A stretch of 64,000 bases of DNA from Agapetus fuscipes (taxonomy: Eukaryota > Arthropoda > Insecta > Trichoptera > Glossosomatidae), in contig OX637356.1 of assembly GCA_951799405.1 (NCBI GenBank), positions 15,275,229 to 15,339,228 on the forward strand. The letters are read 5' to 3'. The position numbers and the translations under genes are program-made. The notes under the pieces were generated by a model. The model saw only the letters and a program-made list of their open reading frames with translations. It had not been told where the DNA came from and did not search any database. Below are positions 42,258 to 53,107 of the stretch, one piece after another. Within the stretch, counting starts at the first letter, position 1. Each line of letters begins with the position of its first letter.

Positions 42258-42827
42258 TTACCAAATAGGTAATTTACTTAATTTTTGAATTGGTCTCTTT
42301 TTAATACCAGAGTCAGTTTTTATGGATACTACTCTCAGAATACCATCCGTACCAGGATGTAATTCTGTTACTCTTCCCAATCTCCATCTCAAGGGCGGTT
42401 GATTATCCTCCCTAAGCACAACTAAATCATTAATTTGTAGTGTAGATGTCGTTAACTGAGTCCATTTCTTGCGAGGTTGCAAAGAATTGAGATATTCATT
42501 AGTCCAACGCTTCCAGAAGGTCTGGAATAGTCGACTTAACAGTTGATACCGATTAACTGCATGGATTGGAATATGATTCAGATCTGGTTCGGGAAGAGCG
42601 ACCAGTGGTCCTCCGATAAGGAAATGACCCGGAGTCAATGGTAACAAGTCATTAGGATCGTCTGATAAGGGTGTCAACGGCCTTGAATTCAGACAAGCTT
42701 CGACTTGGATTAATAAAGTAGAACATTCTTCAAAAGTGAGGGTATGATTGCCCACTAACTTTTTAAATAAATGCTTTGCGCTTTTTACAGTAGTTTCCCA
42801 TAGACCACCGTGATGGGGTCCATCTAA
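42258..42827 (-). pseudogene. BEL insertion 2, integrase C-terminal remnant
   Basis: Same residual reading frame and same deletion junction (about 42,820-42,829) as in insertion 1. The amino-acid sequence appears identical to the remnant at 9,285-9,854. Confidence 0.85.
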
Positions 42828-45800
42828 AAGTTTGACTGGCAATCCAGGCAAGTGTTATGCTAGAATCTGTCCACAATGTGGAACCTGTTATAACCAGGTC
42901 ACTGGTCTCACTAACGCGTTTAAATAATTTAGATAATAATAAGGCTGCGTTCAATTCTAACCGGGGTAAGGAGATTTGTTGCAAAGGTGCTACCTTTGAC
43001 TTGGCACAAAAAAGTTGAGAGTTAACTTCGGAAGTCAACTCGTTGCGAGTAACTAAATAGATACATGCTCCGAATGCTCGTATAGAGGCATCCGCAAAGC
43101 CGTGTAGTTCTACGGAGGATTTATGATCTGTTCCACATACATGCCGTGCTACATGTATGGAGGCTGCTAGGTTGAACTGATGCACAAAATTACACCATTC
43201 AGTTTTTGTTGGAGTAGATAACTCATCATCCCATTTACTGCTTTCTTGCCACAGCCGTTGCATAAAGAGTTTGGAAATTATAGTAATGGGAGAGAGCAAC
43301 CCTAAAGGATCAAACGTTCTGGCTATCGCAGATAAAATTGATCGCTTGGTTAAATTTGCTTCGTTACATTCAATGTGTAAATTGAATATCAACGTGTCAG
43401 TACTAGGTTGCCACGTTAATCCTAAAGTTTTATAAGTGTCATGGTTTGCAAAATTTACAGATGAAACACTTTCTTGCAATTGTAGGGAACTATTGGTTGT
43501 CCACTTTCTTAATGACATACATGCACTATTAAATATTTCAGTAATTTGGGTTTTAATCAAATTGAGCTGATTAATATCGTCGTGTCCAGTTATCAAGTCG
43601 TCCATGTACATGTCTGACTCGATAACTTGACAAGCTTCAGGGTACTTGTCCCTATTTGTTTGAGCGAGTTGCATGATGCATCTCGTAGCTAGGAAGGGGG
43701 CTGAAGCGGTTCCGTATGTAACCGTGTTTAACTGATACTGGCAAGGCAAGTGAGTCACACTGTCTCTCCATAGGATTCTTTGAAGAGGTCTGTCCTGTGG
43801 CTGAATATCTATTTGTCGATACATTTTCTCCACGTCAGCTGTCATCACCCACCTGGGCGTTCTGAAACGTAACAAAATGTCAAATAGATCTTGTTGCACA
43901 GTAGGTCCTATCATTAAAATGTCATTCAACGAAAGCCCAGAGGTAGTTCTGGCGCTCCCATTGAATACTACTCTCAGTTTTGTAGTCGTGGAATGTTCTT
44001 TTATTACCGCGTGATGCGGAAAATAATAAGCAATTTGAGTGTTATGTGGGGGCACAAGACTCATGTGTCCTAAAGCTAAATATTCGGATAAAAAGTCATC
44101 ATACCGCGCCTTGAGCTGAGGATTGCGGTTGAGTTTGGATTCTAGCGAGATCAGACATTTTGATGCTCGCGCTAATGAATCGCCTAATACCCCAGGGTCC
44201 GACTTCAGACCTATGCGTGTCTGGAATCTCCCCTGCGGTGATCGGGTTGTGGTTTGGACGAATAGATCTTCCATAGCCTTTTCTTCTAAAGATTGATGTT
44301 TAGTATTCTCGATGGTTTCACACTTCCAAAAAGCTTCTACCAGTCCGTGAAGACCGGTTGACGCTCCTCTGCTGGGCCCAGACGTCCTTCGGGATCCTCC
44401 AGACGCCGCAGTCAGCATCGATGATACGAAGGTAGCTTGCATTGGTGCCAAACCGGTCGCCAACCATCCCAAGTGTGAGGGATAGAACCGGAGCCCTCCC
44501 CTTGACAGCGACGTCCGGCTGCAGCGCAGGATTCTCCAAAAGACGTCTGCGCCGAGCAGCATGGAGACTGCGCCAGCCTTGGCAAACTGTGGGTCTGCCA
44601 GGTCGCGCAGTGGTACGGGCGGCTCACACCTGAAACTGGTTTGGGGAAGATTTGTAGTTATGGTCTCTACAACAAGGAATGAACATTCAGTTTTAAAACC
44701 AGATAATCGAGAAGCTATTGTAGCCGTAACGGCTTCAGCTGAATAACTTGTTTGTTGTTGAATACCTTCAATAGGCATTTTTAACGTAGATTTAGGAAGC
44801 TTCAATGAGTCAGCTAGTTCCCTTGTTAGGAAGTTTGCCTGCGACCCATTATCTAAAACGGCTCGTACAGCTCTTGACGACCCGTCTGAGTCATACAAGT
44901 GTACGCTTACAGTTGTTAACATAGCTTGAACATTATTGGAATTACTAAATGCTGCCAAGGCAATCTTATGGTCTATAGTATGTAACAATGTATGGTGATT
45001 GCTTTGACATTTTTTGCATTTGCTTGAGCTACGGCATTTGTATGCTTGGTGCCCAATGCGAAGACAATTGAAGCATAATCTATTACTTTTTGCGGAATCC
45101 CGCCTTTGAGAAACATTTAACTGTATGAATTGACTGCATGTGTGAATGTAATGTGGTCCTTTACAGATCGGACACTTGACACCTTCTATTGTAAGCAACG
45201 CTTTCTTGGTTGCAGGTTTGCTATTTGTGGGCTCGAGAGTGTATTGATTATACATTTCTAAATGAGATGCCTTTTTTTTTAGAAATGCCAAAAAATCATT
45301 AACCGATTTGTAGTCCTTGTGGGACTTCCAATCGCTAATGCTTGGTGGGTCTAATTGCTTCAGAAACTGGTAGATGAGTAATTCATCCCAGTTCGAAGTG
45401 TCAACCCCCAAGCTGTTCAGTGCATTTAAATTACTACTAATAGTGTTGGTGAAATTGTGAATCTCATTGAATCTTCTCACATTAAATTTAATACTGTGTA
45501 TGTTATCTAGATGCGTTTTTATTAAGATCTCCTTGTTGTTGTATCTGGCTTCCAAAATACTATATGCCAGGGGGTAGTTTTTCCCTGATACTTCTAATTG
45601 GTCTAAGATTGACTGTACTTGAGGAGATAACGAATTTTTCAGATACATGAATTTCTCTATATTTGAAATGTTTGCATTATTGTCTATTAAGGCCAAAAAT
45701 AAATCTCTAAATGTTACCCAGTTGTCATATTTTCCATCAAAGATCGGAATTGACAATTTAGGTAAGTTCATGGGGTTACAGAATTCATTATTAACTATAT

Positions 45801-46092
45801 GATTAATTTTTAGGCTATTGGCCTCAGATTGCTCTAAGAACCCTTCATACTTTGCTATTAAATTCACCAGGACCTCTTCCTGGTGTAGCATTGTTCTATG
45901 TAGGTCCTCATCATTGGCCAAAGCATCTACATTATGGTTATACAATTCATTAAATTTTGTTATTATTTCTCTGATTTGACATAGTTTTGATTTTACTAGT
46001 GAGATTTCTAAATTTTCCTTTAAAATATATTGTTCATAGGTAGCTAATCTAGCTGACAATGTCCTCGTCCAATTTGACAGTCTAGTCGTCAT
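42763..46092 (-). CDS. BEL insertion 2 gag-protease-RT-RNase H polyprotein (truncated)
   Basis: 1,109 residues, same domains and start context as in insertion 1 (ATG at 46,092). Only a handful of residue differences were noticed: SSRTTSG versus SARTTSG in the RT, ADASTRAF versus ADASIRAF, and SETSNLVITR versus SETSDLVITG in RNase H. The frame is open up to the deletion junction. It shares the GC-rich patch at about 44,320-44,630. The near-identity with insertion 1 shows recent activity of a deleted master copy. Confidence 0.9.
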   Translation of the reverse strand: MTTRLSNWTRTLSARLATYEQYILKENLEISLVKSKLCQIREIITKFNELYNHNVDALANDEDLHRTMLHQEEVLVNLIAKYEGFLEQSEANSLKINHIVNNEFCNPMNLPKLSIPIFDGKYDNWVTFRDLFLALIDNNANISNIEKFMYLKNSLSPQVQSILDQLEVSGKNYPLAYSILEARYNNKEILIKTHLDNIHSIKFNVRRFNEIHNFTNTISSNLNALNSLGVDTSNWDELLIYQFLKQLDPPSISDWKSHKDYKSVNDFLAFLKKKASHLEMYNQYTLEPTNSKPATKKALLTIEGVKCPICKGPHYIHTCSQFIQLNVSQRRDSAKSNRLCFNCLRIGHQAYKCRSSSKCKKCQSNHHTLLHTIDHKIALAAFSNSNNVQAMLTTVSVHLYDSDGSSRAVRAVLDNGSQANFLTRELADSLKLPKSTLKMPIEGIQQQTSYSAEAVTATIASRLSGFKTECSFLVVETITTNLPQTSFRCEPPVPLRDLADPQFAKAGAVSMLLGADVFWRILRCSRTSLSRGGLRFYPSHLGWLATGLAPMQATFVSSMLTAASGGSRRTSGPSRGASTGLHGLVEAFWKCETIENTKHQSLEEKAMEDLFVQTTTRSPQGRFQTRIGLKSDPGVLGDSLARASKCLISLESKLNRNPQLKARYDDFLSEYLALGHMSLVPPHNTQIAYYFPHHAVIKEHSTTTKLRVVFNGSARTTSGLSLNDILMIGPTVQQDLFDILLRFRTPRWVMTADVEKMYRQIDIQPQDRPLQRILWRDSVTHLPCQYQLNTVTYGTASAPFLATRCIMQLAQTNRDKYPEACQVIESDMYMDDLITGHDDINQLNLIKTQITEIFNSACMSLRKWTTNSSLQLQESVSSVNFANHDTYKTLGLTWQPSTDTLIFNLHIECNEANLTKRSILSAIARTFDPLGLLSPITIISKLFMQRLWQESSKWDDELSTPTKTEWCNFVHQFNLAASIHVARHVCGTDHKSSVELHGFADASIRAFGACIYLVTRNELTSEVNSQLFCAKSKVAPLQQISLPRLELNAALLLSKLFKRVSETSDLVITGSTLWTDSSITLAWIASQTFRWTPSRWSMGNYCKKRKAFI

Positions 46093-46311
46093 TTTGAAAC
46101 ACAATATACACTAATCACAAATAAATAGATAAATAACACTGGCCTGCCTGTGTGGAGGAATCCTCGGTGATCCCGTGGTTCGTACTGGGTCTGGCAGCTC
46201 GTGCGGCCCGTGCGTGGTGTCGATCTCAGCTTTGGTCAGCTGATATGGGGCGCCTGCCTGCACCAAGCAGCGCTCCTGGTTCGTCAGAAGGAGAAGCTCC
46301 TCCTGCTCGTG

Positions 46312-46775
46312 GATGATGATGGATGACTCTCGCACTAGGCCTGGGCCTGTGCGCAGTCGATGTGGGGCTCAGTTTGCTTCACAAACTGATGTGGGGACGC
46401 CTGCTTGTACAAAGCAGCGCTCCGCATTCGTCAGAAGGAGTGGTTCCCTCTGCCCGGCCCGCTGATGAAGGATGACTCTCGCACTAGGCCATGCGGCCCT
46501 TGCGCAGTCGATGATGGGCTCAACTGATGGCAATCAGCTGATGTGGGGGCGGCTGCTTGCACAAAGCAGCGCTCCGCATTCGTCAGAAGGAGAAGCTCCC
46601 TCTGCCCGGCCCGATGATGAAGGATGACTCTCGCACTAGGCCATGCGGCCCTTGCGCAGTCGATGTGGGGCTCAGTTTGCTTCACAAACTGATGTGGGGA
46701 CGCTTGCTTGTACAAAGCAGCGCTCCGCATTCGTCAGAAGGAGTGGTTCCCTCTGCCCGGCCCGCTGATGAATGT
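46312..46775 (-). repeat. Tandem ~150-bp repeats in BEL leader (insertion 2)
   Basis: Three units on the minus strand with the same GGGCCGGGCAGAGGGA and GACGAATGCGGAGCGCTGC motifs as in insertion 1. Confidence 0.8.
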
Positions 46776-46986
46776 GCGCCCGCTGTATGGGGCCACGTGC
46801 TCTCCTCTCCGTCGCGCTGCGTAAAAGTCCGCTTTTTGTGAGCACAAAAGGGTCCTCGGTGGACGCAGATGACTCCAGATGCTAGTTCACTGAATAATCC
46901 GCTGGTATGGAGCAACAAGGTCGCTCATCCTGCTCGAAGTGACCAAAAATGGTCACGATGCGGCTCGATGGACCAAAAATGGTCAC

Positions 46987-47005
46987 GATCCGGTTCGAAG
47001 GACCA
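46987..47005 (-). promoter_or_regulatory. BEL insertion 2 primer-binding site, tRNA-Tyr-like
   Basis: In transcript orientation TGGTCCTTCGAACCGGATC follows the LTR after TTTT. It fits the complement of a tRNA-Tyr 3' end (GGTTCGAAGGACCA) better than insertion 1. Two further 30-bp units of the same pattern follow, so primer-site-like motifs are tandemly repeated. Confidence 0.65.
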
Positions 47006-47009
47006 AAAA

Positions 47010-47368
47010 TGGTCGGGTTTTTGCTCGTGGACTGTATGTTCGGTGCTGACTTTAATTTTGAGGTGATGCGGGGTGTGGAGATGACTTGAAAGATGTAGTT
47101 AGTTAAACAATTTAATGGTCCTTTATTCCATAAAGATTACAAGGGGTTTTTACAAAGGATTACGTGAATAAAATTAGATGAACAGTTGGGACAAGTTACC
47201 AGGTCGACGATTGAGACAGAAGAGACAGAAGGAAGTTAGGTTTTAATGCGCCTGTGACATCTGTCAGAAATGCAATACCAACCCAACAGAATGTACCAAA
47301 GACAAAAAGATTACTATTCTTGGTAGGTATATTATTTTAATTAATTTGGTCATATTAAATTTGGACCA
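47010..47368 (-). repeat. 5' LTR of BEL insertion 2
   Basis: 359 bp, apparently identical to the 3' LTR at 41,275-41,633. Confidence 0.93.
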
Positions 47369-49971
47369 CATACTCTTCTCTTATTCTCACTCTGCAGAAT
47401 CCATTCTTTCGCAATCTCCCCTAAGTATTTGGTCTAACCATTCTTTTCTCAGCCTTCCCCTTCCGCGCTTTCCTCTGACATTTCTTTTGTACACTTTCTT
47501 CGTTAGTTGTTCATCATCCTTTCTTTCAAGATGTCTGAACCATCTCATCGTACTTTTTTGTACTTTCATTCTCATATTCTCTTTTATACCACACTCGTTC
47601 ATCACTCAAGCATTACGTACTCTATCACTCAGTGTCTTTCCAGCCATTGCTCTCAGGTAAGCCATTTCAACCGTACTTACATACTTTACTCAGCTCACAT
47701 TCATTAAGCCTCACTTCCACCAACCAATATACCATTGTGGACCGCCGATCTCATATTCTTCGTAAGTTTCCTATTCCTTGTAATGCTTCCAATCGTTTCC
47801 ATTACACTTCTTCCTCTACTAGCGCGCTTTTCCAATTATTTCGTCAATTTCGCATTCGACTCAAACTTGTTTCCCAGATAATCAAATTCTTTCACGACCT
47901 CCACTCCTTTTTCATTCAGTCTTATCTCAATTTCTTCACATTTCTCAGTCCTCCCAAAGTATAAACAATAATTAACTTTTAAATGTCACCCCTGTTTCAA
48001 GGAAGGTCGGCAAGAGTTGCAGGTTTTATGTTCATTTGAGATTTGGTTTTAATTTGTAAGTACAAATTCAGCATTCGTAAGCGCGAACTTACACGTACCT
48101 GTTTGTGGGCATGCATTTCATATTAGTTTTGAATGTTTATATTTCATTGCAACTTATATTCTAGATTATTATAGATGGTCATTGAACCCTTCTGTATGCA
48201 AACTAGTACTTTGTATGGTGGGTAAACTTTTTAGTTATATTTTGAAAAAGTAACGACTGATTATTATTGGTATTTATAAAATTTTAAGAATCGCAGCCTT
48301 TTATCTATTTTTAACCCTTTGACTACCAAGAAAATTGCTAATACATTTTGTATGGAAAATTTTCACTTTGTATGGTGGCTATACTTTTGATTCACTTTTT
48401 GGAAAAAATAATGATGGCAATATATAGTTTATTATTATTATTTTACATTTGTACTACATTATTTTTTTATTAACCCTCTAACTGCCGAGAATTTTTCCAT
48501 TATTTTTTTCTTTTATATGGCAACTCCCTAAACCGAGATTATGATGAAGAAATGATTATTATAGTTAGATAGCACTATTATATAAATGGATTCACAAAAA
48601 ATTTAAGAAAAATCGTCGGAGCCGTTTTTGAGAAAATCGCATTTTAAATTTTCAGCTCTTCGGAAGCCATCTTGAATTTTCAAAAAAGTAAAAAAAAAAT
48701 GATTACGAATTAAAGTGATAACCTTGTTCTTTCTATCAAATTTAAAACAAATTTAAATATCTTGCATTTTAATAGGTTTTTGTAATATTTTCGATTTAAA
48801 ATTTCAGGTCGTGTAAACGGTGCTTTATATTTATTTTTTCAAAAAATTTTTTTTGTTAGTTTGTAGAAATTTATGTTGTCCATAATATTGTAGAACATTA
48901 TATTTTTGTTGACCGCTTAACTTTCGAGAAAATCACAATCATTTGTTTTTTTAATATGGCAGCCCATAGACACAGATTAGTAAGAGTGTTGCCATAACTA
49001 TATTATTAAGTCAAAAATTAATTAATGGCAACTCTGAAAATTTAAGAAAAATTCTTAGAGCCGTTTTTGAGAAAAGTACAATTTTATGTTTTTTTTGTAT
49101 GGCAGCCATCTTGAATTTTCAAGTTGGTGTAATGCCATGTTATTCATACTTAATACATGTCCAAAAAAGTTGATGTAGCCAAAATTTGGTATCTCTAGGT
49201 CTTATACTTTGGAAAGTGACACACACACATACATACATACATACATACAGACGGACGTTTTTGAAAGATAGTGTTTTTTGGCATGTCCTGCACCAGGACA
49301 ACTCATTTCCGTGAAAACCTCGAAATTTTTTTTTCACACCAAATCATAACTTTCTTTATAGCCTTCGGCTATAGCAAGAAAGTAAAAATGGCTAGCGAAG
49401 AATGAAGTTCAAATGAGTAAGAGAAGAATGGAAGAAAAATTGCGTGAAAGAGCACAGAATGACTTCTCTGACAATAAAAATATGTTCTGGAGCTGGGTGA
49501 GACAAAACAACGACAGTTGTAGGTCCACAACTCCGGGAATCAAAAATGTCAGCGGAGACATTCTGTGGAATAAAGACGATGTAAAAAAGAGATGGAAAGA
49601 ATATTTTAATGAGGTTTTTGGTGAAGAAGAATGTGATTTAACTGTGAAAGGAGATTATGATGAGGGTAATGTTTTGAAAATATCGAAAGAAGAAGTAAGA
49701 AAGCATAAAGGAATTAAAGAATGGGAAAGCTGCAAGTGTGGATGGTGTGAGACCTGAGATGATGAAAGCGGGAGGAGAATGTGTGATTGAATGGATGAAA
49801 GAGCTTTGCGAATTGTGTGTTAGTGTCAAGGAGGTTCCATCGGACTGGAGAGAGGCGGTCATTGTGCCAATTTACAAAGGTAAAGGTGACAAAAAAGACT
49901 GCCGTAACTTCAGACCGATTAGCCTTCTTAGTGTGCCAGGTAAAGTGCTATGCAAGATTATTATCCATAGG

Positions 49972-51024
49972 TAGGGACTGGAAAATTTCGCGATCGCGAT
50001 AAAACGAATTTATTCGCGAATTTTGATGTTTTTACGCGAATAACGCGAAATTTGAGGTTTTACGCAAATATCGCGAATTTTCGTACTTTTGGTAGAAATT
50101 GTGCGAAAAAGTTGTTATGTGTCGCTTCTGCAACGCAACTATTGTGTGGGAAAGAAAAGATTCCTGTGAAAACCCTTTGCAAGGTGCAAAGCACAGAAAA
50201 AATGGTCGGTGTTATAGTCGAGGGGGCCAAGTGGGCTGATCTTTCAACGTTGAAACACGCTAGAACGCTAGACGCGGGGTTCGATCCCTGCCTGGGTCAT
50301 TTGACCATAAATTTGACCCTGGTTCAACAAATGTAATTGGGTTATTATAAATGAATAATTAATTAAAATAAACAATACTCGTAATGAATTTTTTATTGAT
50401 GATATTAATACCTGTTTCTGGCCAGGCAGAGTAGGTTGGTGAATTGCATTCCTATTCACAAATCTATTTTATTAAACAAATGAATGATAAGCAGAACTGT
50501 CCTGGACATCCAAACAGACTTGAATCGTGACATCAATGAAGGAAAATACATCAAGGAGTTAAGCTGCTGCTGGATTAGCCAAGAGCACAATTTGAGGCTT
50601 TCATAAAAGCCAACATCCCTCAAAAAAATTAGATAACCTTCATCTAGAGACTAAATGCACAAAAATTAAATATTTTAAAAGGATATTGCAGGGTATTCGG
50701 AGTGTCATTCAAATATTAATACTTTTTTTAATCAATGTTTTTTTGTAAGTTGTAACTCGTATTGATTCAGATGTTGTTTATTCATTGTTTTTGAAGGTAC
50801 ATATTGTTGTTTATATAATAAATTGTAAATATTAGTAATATCTATAGTTTTGCAATTACATAAACATTATTTCGATCAAATCAACCCTAAAAATTACACC
50901 GAATCTCCCCGTTTATCATGAAAAATAACGCGAATTTCCCTGTTTTTGATCAAAAATAACGCGAATTTCCCAAAAAAATAACGCGAATTTCGCAAAAAAT
51001 AACACCACTTTTTTCCAGTCCCTA
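49972..51024. mobile_element. 1,053-bp hAT-like non-autonomous element
   Basis: Ends TAGGGACTGGAAAA and TTTTCCAGTCCCTA, with a perfect 8-bp duplication TCCATAGG (49,964-49,971 and 51,025-51,032). Subterminal regions are full of GCGAA/TTCGC motifs (AATTTCGCGATCGCGATAAA at the left, AATAACGCGAATTTC at the right). It carries a nested tRNA-derived SINE. A truncated relative is at 4,300-4,622. Confidence 0.88.
50205..50470 (+). mobile_element. tRNA-derived SINE (family C) nested in the hAT-like element
   Basis: A-box region GGGGCCAAGTGGGCTGATC, B box GGTTCGATCCC, body ACCTGTTTCTGGCCAGGCAG and AATTGCATTCCTATTCAC, as in the copy at 2998-3302. Confidence 0.75.
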
Positions 51025-52216
51025 TCCATAGGGTAAGATTATCCACCCAGGAGAAGGTCTCAGATATACAATCTGGCTTTGTGCCGGAAAGAGGTTGCGT
51101 AGACCAGATATTCGCGCTTCGACAGATAGTCAAAGGGCATGGCATACAAATTGGAGAGAGAAAAGTCGGAGTTCTGCTTTATGCTGATGACGCAGTACTA
51201 ATTGCTGATTCAGCAGCGGAACTTCAGGCAATGCTCTCTAGTCTGAACCATGCTCTGTGTGTGTGAACAAGTTGAAAATTAATGCAAGTAAGATGAAAGT
51301 ACTGATTTTTGACAGAACGGATGAAAATGAAGAATGCACGTTTATGTTGAATGGTACGAAAGTTGAAATTGTGGATGAATTTAGATACTTGGGAAGTATG
51401 TTTGAGAAGAATGGAAAGATGACAAGAGAACTTGAGAATAGGGTGTGCAAGAGAAAGCAAGTGGTCGGTGCAATAGGAAGAATAGCAAAGAACAAGCGAT
51501 TGACGATGGATCTGAGAATGGCGGTACACAATGGCATATTGTTACCGACTTTGATGTATGGAAGTGAAGCATGAATGGAAATGAACGATAGCGAAATGAG
51601 TAAAGTATGTACGGTGGAAATGAAGCATTTGAGAAGCATGACAGGAAAAACTCTGAGGGATAGAGTTAGGAATGAATGGGTAAAAAAAGAATGTAATTTG
51701 AAAGAGGATGTGAAAATTAAGGTACAAAAGAATGTGATGAGATGGTTTGGGCATGTGGAAAGAATGAATGATGATAGACTGACAAAGTATGTATGCAAAG
51801 AAAGTGTGAAAGGAAAAAGAGGGAAGGGACGACCGAGAAAAGTATGGAGTGATCAGATTGAGGAGATTGTGAAAGAATGGGATATACAAAGTGAGCGTAA
51901 AAGAAGAAAATGCATGAAAAAGGTGATGGATATGAATGGATTGAAAGAGGTATGTAAGGATAGGAAAAAATGGAGGCAACTCTGCAGAGGCTCTGGCCAC
52001 CCCTAGCGGAATGGCGACAGAGTTACAGTTACAGTATATGCCTAATAGTAAATACGTTGCGGGTCACTTGAAGATCTTTGTTTATACAGAAATAATATTA
52101 GTTAAACTGTGGTGTAGGTTCAACATAATAATCGTCTTTGTTGTATGAAGTATGAAGCCCCTCTCCACACTTTCCTCGTTCCTGTGTGAGCGCACGGAGA
52201 AAACGAAGAAACGAAG

Positions 52217-52286
52217 TAATGATATAGTTTTTCTCGGGTTAGACCATGTTCTACTCCCAGTAATTTTGAGAAAAACTATATCATTA
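52217..52286. other. 70-nt hairpin with perfect 19-bp stem (copy B)
   Basis: TAATGATATAGTTTTTCTC and GAGAAAAACTATATCATTA are exact complements around a 32-nt loop. Counterpart of 17,894-17,963. The surrounding 52,036-52,586 is otherwise featureless intron. Confidence 0.55.
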
Positions 52287-52586
52287 AACATCGACCATGA
52301 AAGTTTACAACTTTATTTAAAAACGAAGTAAGTTCGGTTATGACGTAGCAGAGGGGATTTGGTTGTGTGTGTATGGGTGAGCTTTGCTCCTTGTATGTAC
52401 GGTCTCTGTTCAATACAATAAAGCTTTTCGCGCATGCATAGATCGCTTTCAAACTAATCACGTATGGGGACAACTCACTTTGACCCTATGGAGAATTGAC
52501 GTCCCAAGACCCAAAATTTCTACAGCAACGGGGTCATATCTCTACCTACAAGATTGCAGATAGTTTACGAACAAAATGGCACATAT

Positions 52587-52833
52587 CGCACGTTTAATAA
52601 TAAAGAGCAATAACTCAAAAATTGGGAAAATCGAGATTTTGTAATAAAACGCAAGAAAAATGCGAGAAGAATAGGTAGAATGCGACAGCCGTTCAATTTG
52701 GACAAATATGACCGAGATGAAACATCGGCCGCCTTTTTCCTCCCATACAAGTTGTACTGGTTGTCTGAACTTCAATCGTGATTTCCCAACATTCTTATTT
52801 TTTGAGTTATTGCTCTTTATGATTAAGCGTGCG
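52587..52833. mobile_element. 247-bp MITE, independent insertion
   Basis: Same family as 13,264-13,510. The target duplication is ATAT (CACATAT...ATATGTACTG), and the empty site is in copy A at about 18,255 (GGCACATATGTACTG). This confirms a 4-bp duplication. Confidence 0.88.
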
Positions 52834-53107
52834 ATATGTACTGTAATGACATGTAAATTAACTTTGAAAAAAAATGACCTGAATTTTCATGCCAATAAAC
52901 TTTTTCCCCAATCTATTAAGTTCCCGCTTACAATTGTAGCATGTGAACAATATTAAAACAAAATCTAAAATGAACAAGAACCCTGCAACTCTTACCTGCT
53001 TTCCCTGACACAGGGGCAGGTGTGGAATTGATTGAGGTATTATTATTCTAGATTTAGACAGACAACTGTTTTGCGATGTATCAATCTACATTTTATCTTA
53101 CCAATAA

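Larger units (their letters stand above)
41275..47368 (-). mobile_element. BEL/Pao LTR retrotransposon, insertion 2 (internally deleted)
   Basis: 6,094 bp on the minus strand with 359-bp LTRs at 41,275-41,633 and 47,010-47,368. The target duplication is CATAC (41,270-41,274 and 47,369-47,373). The uninterrupted site is in copy A (TTTTCATACATACTCTTCTC at about 18,670). It carries the same integrase deletion as insertion 1, one extra 30-bp primer-site unit and about 37 extra bases in the 3' UTR. Confidence 0.95.
40890..49386. other. Block C (copy B) containing BEL insertion 2
   Basis: Same 2.65-kb composite as 18,292-20,947, here between LINE family 1 segments and interrupted by the 6.1-kb BEL element. 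The LINE fragment (minus strand) is at about 41,195-41,274 and 47,369-47,900, a diverged SINE-A at about 47,955-48,176, and the AT-rich (CATA)n part to 49,386. The SINE-A of 19,208-19,464 is absent. Confidence 0.65.
49387..52035 (+). pseudogene. RTE-like LINE family 1, RT to 3' end (copy B), split by a hAT element
   Basis: Counterpart of 16,134-17,696. The first part (49,387-49,971) has the linker and RT fingers (MSKRRMEEKLRERAQND, DWREAVIVPIYKGKGDKKDC). The second part (51,033-52,035) has VLLYADDAVLIADSAAELQ, KLKINASKMKVLIF, MRWFGHVERMNDDRL and GKGRPRKVWSDQ. It ends with AGTTACAGTTACAG. The RT deletion upstream of the YADD box matches copy A. Confidence 0.8.
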
